From Tenacibaculum dicentrarchi (lineage in GTDB: Bacteria; Bacteroidota; Bacteroidia; Flavobacteriales; Flavobacteriaceae): 64,000 nt of DNA. The notes beneath the pieces are model-generated. The model did no database searches. It was not told the DNA's origin and saw only the letters and a program-made list of their open reading frames with translations. A program made the position numbers and the translations under genes. Shown here one piece after another: positions 63,801-64,000 of this stretch. Position 1 is the stretch's first letter; every line of letters begins with the position of its first letter. The DNA is taken from contig NZ_OZ038524.1 of NCBI RefSeq assembly GCF_964036635.1, forward strand, positions 124,001 through 188,000, written 5' to 3'.

Positions 63801-64000
63801 ATGAAATCATACTTAATTAAAAATGCAAAAATCGTTAATGAAAACAAGGTTTTTAAAGGCGATGTTTTAATCGAAGGAAATTATATCAAAGAAATTTCAA
63901 CTCAAATAAATACAACTTCAGCTATTCAAGTGATCGATGCTCAGGGGAAGTATTTAATTCCTGGAATGATTGATGACCAAGTGCATTTTCGTGAACCAGG
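63801..64000 (+). CDS. Dihydroorotase family protein, 3' truncated
   Basis: The first 66 residues of an amidohydrolase that runs off the window. It starts M-K-S-Y-L-I-K-N-A-K-I-V-N-E and reaches G-M-I-D-D-Q-V-H-F-R-E-P-G, the metal-site motif of dihydroorotases (pyrimidine synthesis). The usual His-x-His is Gln60-Val-His62 here, so one metal ligand is replaced. I recall Q-V-H-F-R-E-P-G from other Bacteroidota, where the protein is annotated as dihydroorotase. It follows the glycosyltransferase by 16 bases. Confidence 0.85.
   Translation, partial: MKSYLIKNAKIVNENKVFKGDVLIEGNYIKEISTQINTTSAIQVIDAQGKYLIPGMIDDQVHFREP

Noticed and set aside
1..64000. tRNA or rRNA genes
   Set aside because: I read the intergenic gaps for cloverleaf-like segments with the conserved GTTCGA-type arm and for rRNA-like G+C-rich tracts and found none. 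A tRNA search program would settle this.
1..64000. Defence islands, prophages or transposases
   Set aside because: No gene product resembles restriction, toxin-antitoxin, CRISPR-associated, integrase or transposase proteins; the MATE transporter and AddB-like nuclease are housekeeping types.

Overview
The window is a low-GC, densely coded stretch of chromosome from a member of the Bacteroidota, almost certainly a marine Flavobacteriaceae of the Tenacibaculum/Polaribacter type (inference from gene content and protein style, no search was run). The evidence is a full-length sprA (gliding motility and type IX secretion), TonB receptors with carboxypeptidase-like N-terminal domains, a GLPGLI-family protein, DUF5686, DUF4271 and DUF3108 proteins, and promoters of the Bacteroidota type (TTG, 17-23 bp, TAnnTTTG). 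I found no rRNA, tRNA, CRISPR array, prophage, transposase or plasmid gene. Most of the window is ordinary core genome.

Layout. 1-1.1 kb: two LVIVD-type beta-propeller surface proteins, the first cut by the window edge. 1.1-6.6 kb (minus): a tight operon mutS, MATE transporter, enoyl-CoA hydratase family, two very small membrane proteins, queD. 6.7-10.1 kb: a TrmH-type RNA methyltransferase, a TPR histidine kinase overlapping its response regulator, then a promoter/terminator unit that looks like a small RNA preceded by two dyad repeats. 10.2-15.4 kb: glpK, then aromatic amino acid catabolism (hmgA, hppD, tryptophan 2,3-dioxygenase). 15.5-19.2 kb: DUF3108 protein, M23 peptidase, pgi. 19.4-23.0 kb: a TonB receptor with a repeat-containing lipoprotein. 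23-25.3 kb: a four-helix membrane protein, plsC and an acyl-ACP desaturase. 25.4-32.4 kb: a REP-like palindrome, omega-amidase-like nitrilase, AddB-like nuclease, moaE, pgk, a lipoprotein and an aldo/keto reductase. 32.5-38.1 kb: OmpA-family porin, small lipoprotein, trpS, a second plsC-like gene, a hemolysin III family protein, a CYTH protein.

38.2-45.2 kb is the most accessory-looking part. A 500-bp non-coding region carries three copies of a telomere-like palindrome (TTAGGGTTAACCCTAA), tandem 9-mers and 11-mers. It leads into a tiny secreted peptide gene, a GLPGLI protein and a second TonB receptor; then come moaD and a DUF5686 gene broken by one in-frame stop codon. 45.3-49.5 kb: an AsmA-family protein and two tandem PAS-only proteins. 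49.7-61.3 kb: maeB, then ruvA-sprA-gcvH-vanZ-like-tonB. 61.4-64 kb: a second small-RNA-like unit, hemD with DUF4271, a family 2 glycosyltransferase and the start of a dihydroorotase-family gene.

Functional themes are outer-membrane uptake and secretion (two TonB receptors, TonB, OmpA, SprA, lipoproteins), catabolism of tyrosine and tryptophan, phospholipid synthesis, and DNA repair (MutS, RuvA, AddB-like). No clear defence or mobile system is visible. The best leads for something new are the palindrome-rich region at 38.3-38.6 kb with its secreted peptide, the two small-RNA candidates, the unannotated small membrane proteins, and the interrupted DUF5686 gene.
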